DNA of 53,281 nucleotides from Bacteroidales bacterium UBA1035. Lineage in GTDB: Bacteria > Bacteroidota > Bacteroidia > Bacteroidales > Dysgonomonadaceae. The notes beneath the pieces were generated by a model. The model was not told the DNA's origin. It made no database searches and saw nothing but the letters and a program-made list of their open reading frames with translations. The stretch is taken from NCBI GenBank assembly GCA_002316835.1, contig DCEG01000096.1:1-53281 (forward strand), given 5' to 3'. Of this stretch, positions 50,941-53,281 are shown piece after piece; position 1 is the first letter of the stretch; each line of letters starts with the position of its first letter. The position numbers and the translations under genes were made by a program.

Positions 50941-53196
50941 TTATTTTTTCACTTCTTCTGCGGAGGCTTTTTCTGCCGTCAATATCATATTCCGTTGCGA
51001 CTTCATCAGACTAACCGATTGAAGAACAATTGTCTTAGTCTCGTTGAGAATATTCATGAACAAAATGCTGTTTCTTGTGCTGCATTCCTTTTCTTTTACT
51101 CTTCGAATCTGTTTTTTAGTAAGTTTCGCACACTGATCAATTATTTCGTCCCGGATGTCGATTATGGAGTTAAAATTAGAGTAATCACCTTTTTCCATCA
51201 TGTCTATGAAGGTTTTGTACATGTTGGTTACTTTCTTGCTCAAGCCTTCCAAATCTTCTTCTTGATCATCGTTGAACCCTTTATGATTGTTCTCGATATA
51301 AAGCGAACTGTCGGAGGTAATTACACGTAGTGCCTTAGATATTTCATACGTATAATCCACGATCTGAACATATTCCTGCTCAATATCCAACTCTTTCAGC
51401 GTGATAGACTGAATGGTGGGAACCACTTCGTATGTACGTTTATCTTTGTATTTTCTGTATAGATCATCAGCTCTCAATGAAATCTTTCGTAATGAATTTC
51501 GATTCTCATCTTTGAGACCCTTGATATTTTTGTGATAAATGTCAAGCATCGATCTTATGGAGTCACGTACTTCTGTGGTTGAAGTTTTCACAATTCCCGA
51601 TTCATCTTCCAGAATAACAGCTTGAGCAGCTTCGTTAGACTTACGTTTTTTGTGAAATTTAGAAGATTTGTAGAGAAGGAACATAACCAAGGCAAACATC
51701 ATGAAAACGGCAACTTTTCCGCCCCACGCAAGTATTGCGGCTACCAAACCAGCAACTGTAAACGCAACAATAGCAGTAATAAACCAACCTCCGATAACAG
51801 TCAAAACTCCCGTTATCCTGTAAACGGCGCTTTCGCGTCCCCAGGCACGGTCGGCTAGTGATGTGCCCATGGCTACCATAAATGTTACATAAGTGGTGGA
51901 TAATGGAAGTTTTAACGACGTGCCCAACGCAATCAGCATAGCTGCAATAGTCAGGTTTACCGATGCGCGGATTAAATCGAAAGACCTTCCGCTGTCTGCC
52001 GTTGTGTCATCGGGAATAACAAACCGACTGTTGATTTTATTCCGCATCGAAGTTGTCACCAATCTGTTCATGGCTTTATTTGCATCAACTCCCCAACGAA
52101 CCAGTGAGCGTGAGAGTGGCGTGGATGAAAATCTCTCCAATCCGGTTCCCTGACGTCCCAAATTAACCTCGGTTTCCGTAACCGATTTCGCTTTTTTAGA
52201 GAACCATAAAGCTGCTACCATTACTAAGCCGGCAGCGAGAAGCATTCTAAAATCCGCTTTCACAGGCCCGTTAAGTGAATCCATATACAATGTGTCGAGA
52301 GAGCCGCCTGCGGCAAAGGTTGCACTTGCATGTTTGAAAGCGTCCAATCCTGCGAGCGGAACACCGATAAAGTTTACGAGGTCGTTGCTGGCAAAAGCAA
52401 GAGCAAGAGCCATTGTCCCCACTAAAACAATAATTTTTAAGATATTTATCCTGAAAACAAATTGCAATACAGCCATAATTACCGTCCACCCTGCAAAAGT
52501 TAGCAAGAGTGATTTTGCCATATCAGCTTCAATAAGTTCCAGGAAATCGGTTACCACAAACGGGCTGCCCTTTAACCCCTTAAACACAATGAAGTAAGTC
52601 ATTGCTGTAAGTGCAAACCCACACCAAATTGCGCCTAAGTACATAAAGGATTTTTTGTATTTAAACGAGAAAATTATTCTCGTTAAAAACATCACTAAGC
52701 TACCCACCACAAAAGCAATGGCTATAGAAACAAAAATTCCTGAAATAATGGCTAATGCTTTACCACTGTTGATGTATTCAACAATGTCACCACCTTGTGC
52801 CTGCCAGATGCTGAAAAGCGCAACGGCAACTGCAGCTCCCAATAATTCGAAAACCAGCGAAACGGTAGTTGAAGTGGGTAACCCCAGTGAATTGAAGACA
52901 TCAAGAAGGATAACATCCGTGAGCATAACAGCAAGAAACAATACCATTATGTTTTTAAACGAGAACATTTCAGGATGAAAAACGCCACTTCGGGCAATTT
53001 CCATCATCCCGCTTGAAAATAATGTTCCAAGCATAACACCCACAGATGCCACTGTGAGAATTACCCACAATGGTGCTACTTTTGAACCAATACTTGAGTT
53101 GAGAAAATTTACGGCGTCGTTGGCAACGCCAACAGTTAAATCGAGTACTGCTAACCCCAGCAGTATGATTACGATAATTAGGTAAATTGGATCCAT
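50941..53196 (-). CDS. PiT-family inorganic phosphate transporter with PhoU-like C-terminal domain
   Basis: The 751-residue protein has two PiT repeats: one near the N-terminus (GVANDAVNFLNSSIGSK, about 23-39, and GLPTSTTVSLVFELLGAA) and one about residues 265-450 (ASNDLVNFIGVPLAG, LKLPLSTTYVTFMVAMGTS). The membrane part ends near residue 505. The remaining 240 residues are helical and charged and resemble PhoU-like cytosolic domains found fused to some PiT proteins. It would import phosphate with a cation across the inner membrane, with the tail possibly sensing or gating flux. The upstream 85 bases reach the window edge and have no clear promoter. Confidence 0.92.
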   Translation of the reverse strand: MDPIYLIIVIILLGLAVLDLTVGVANDAVNFLNSSIGSKVAPLWVILTVASVGVMLGTLFSSGMMEIARSGVFHPEMFSFKNIMVLFLAVMLTDVILLDVFNSLGLPTSTTVSLVFELLGAAVAVALFSIWQAQGGDIVEYINSGKALAIISGIFVSIAIAFVVGSLVMFLTRIIFSFKYKKSFMYLGAIWCGFALTAMTYFIVFKGLKGSPFVVTDFLELIEADMAKSLLLTFAGWTVIMAVLQFVFRINILKIIVLVGTMALALAFASNDLVNFIGVPLAGLDAFKHASATFAAGGSLDTLYMDSLNGPVKADFRMLLAAGLVMVAALWFSKKAKSVTETEVNLGRQGTGLERFSSTPLSRSLVRWGVDANKAMNRLVTTSMRNKINSRFVIPDDTTADSGRSFDLIRASVNLTIAAMLIALGTSLKLPLSTTYVTFMVAMGTSLADRAWGRESAVYRITGVLTVIGGWFITAIVAFTVAGLVAAILAWGGKVAVFMMFALVMFLLYKSSKFHKKRKSNEAAQAVILEDESGIVKTSTTEVRDSIRSMLDIYHKNIKGLKDENRNSLRKISLRADDLYRKYKDKRTYEVVPTIQSITLKELDIEQEYVQIVDYTYEISKALRVITSDSSLYIENNHKGFNDDQEEDLEGLSKKVTNMYKTFIDMMEKGDYSNFNSIIDIRDEIIDQCAKLTKKQIRRVKEKECSTRNSILFMNILNETKTIVLQSVSLMKSQRNMILTAEKASAEEVKK

Positions 53197-53281
53197 GAAA
53201 ATTTTAATTTGGCCACTCTATGGAGCAAAATATCAATTCTTCTTTTTTTATTTTTGTGCAAAATTAATGAAAGATTTTCTT

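Overview
The window comes from a Bacteroidota chromosome, most likely a member of the Bacteroidales. The evidence is a SusC/SusD pair, a SprE/PorW-type type IX secretion lipoprotein, few Shine-Dalgarno sequences, and several upstream regions that match the Bacteroidota promoter pattern TTTG-N19-21-TAnnTTTG. The gene mix and base composition would fit Dysgonomonadaceae-like fermenters, but that placement is inference.

Layout. (1) 1-1711: the 3' end of 6-phosphogluconate dehydrogenase, then a LarA-type nickel-pincer hydroxyacid racemase/epimerase homologue. (2) 2266-21844: about 20 kb of plus-strand glycan-utilisation genes: DUF2264, two DUF6807 (PmoA-like) proteins, two Gfo/Idh/MocA oxidoreductases, SusC, SusD, a third oxidoreductase, a tandem DUF1080 (3-keto-glycoside hydrolase/lyase type) protein, a fourth oxidoreductase and a GH78-like alpha-L-rhamnosidase. 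Three oxidoreductases carry Tat signals and the fourth a lipoprotein signal. This is the signature of an oxidise-then-cleave glycoside pathway placed in the cell envelope, and it is the most interesting part of the window. (3) 21849-26633: minus-strand housekeeping genes (LpxH, MIP18/DUF59, RadC, EF-P) and a probable purine/nucleoside uptake pair (NCS2 permease and a DUF5020 Tsx-like outer-membrane protein). (4) 26799-43912: mostly housekeeping genes on the plus strand: cysS, yaaA, a sodium-dependent transporter coupled to a sialidase, aroA, a metal ABC permease, a PfkB kinase, sprE/porW, rdgB, a cytosolic Gfo/Idh/MocA enzyme, and thrS-infC-rpmI-rplT. (5) 44110-47440: two paralogous membrane-anchored LytTR regulators flanking an oppositely oriented collagen-repeat lipoprotein. 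(6) 47960-53196: a GH43 lipoprotein, a flavin/PPOX protein, an exported thioredoxin, a SpoU methyltransferase and a PiT phosphate transporter with a PhoU-like tail.

How the genes work together. In the glycan locus SusC/SusD would import oligosaccharides. The GH78-like enzyme would trim rhamnosyl groups. The Tat-exported dehydrogenases would oxidise sugar rings, and the DUF1080 protein (perhaps with the DUF6807 proteins) would cleave the activated keto-glycoside. No hybrid two-component, ECF sigma/anti-sigma or other regulator for this locus lies inside the window.

Non-coding elements include a structured leader before rpmI-rplT, two near-identical hairpin-plus-terminator modules behind rplT and behind the first LytTR gene, an 18-bp perfect inverted repeat at 19492-19542, two degenerate REP-like palindromes, an 8-nt tandem repeat inside sprE, and a GC-rich degenerate repeat before the DUF5020 stop codon. 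I saw no tRNA, rRNA, CRISPR array, transposase or prophage gene.
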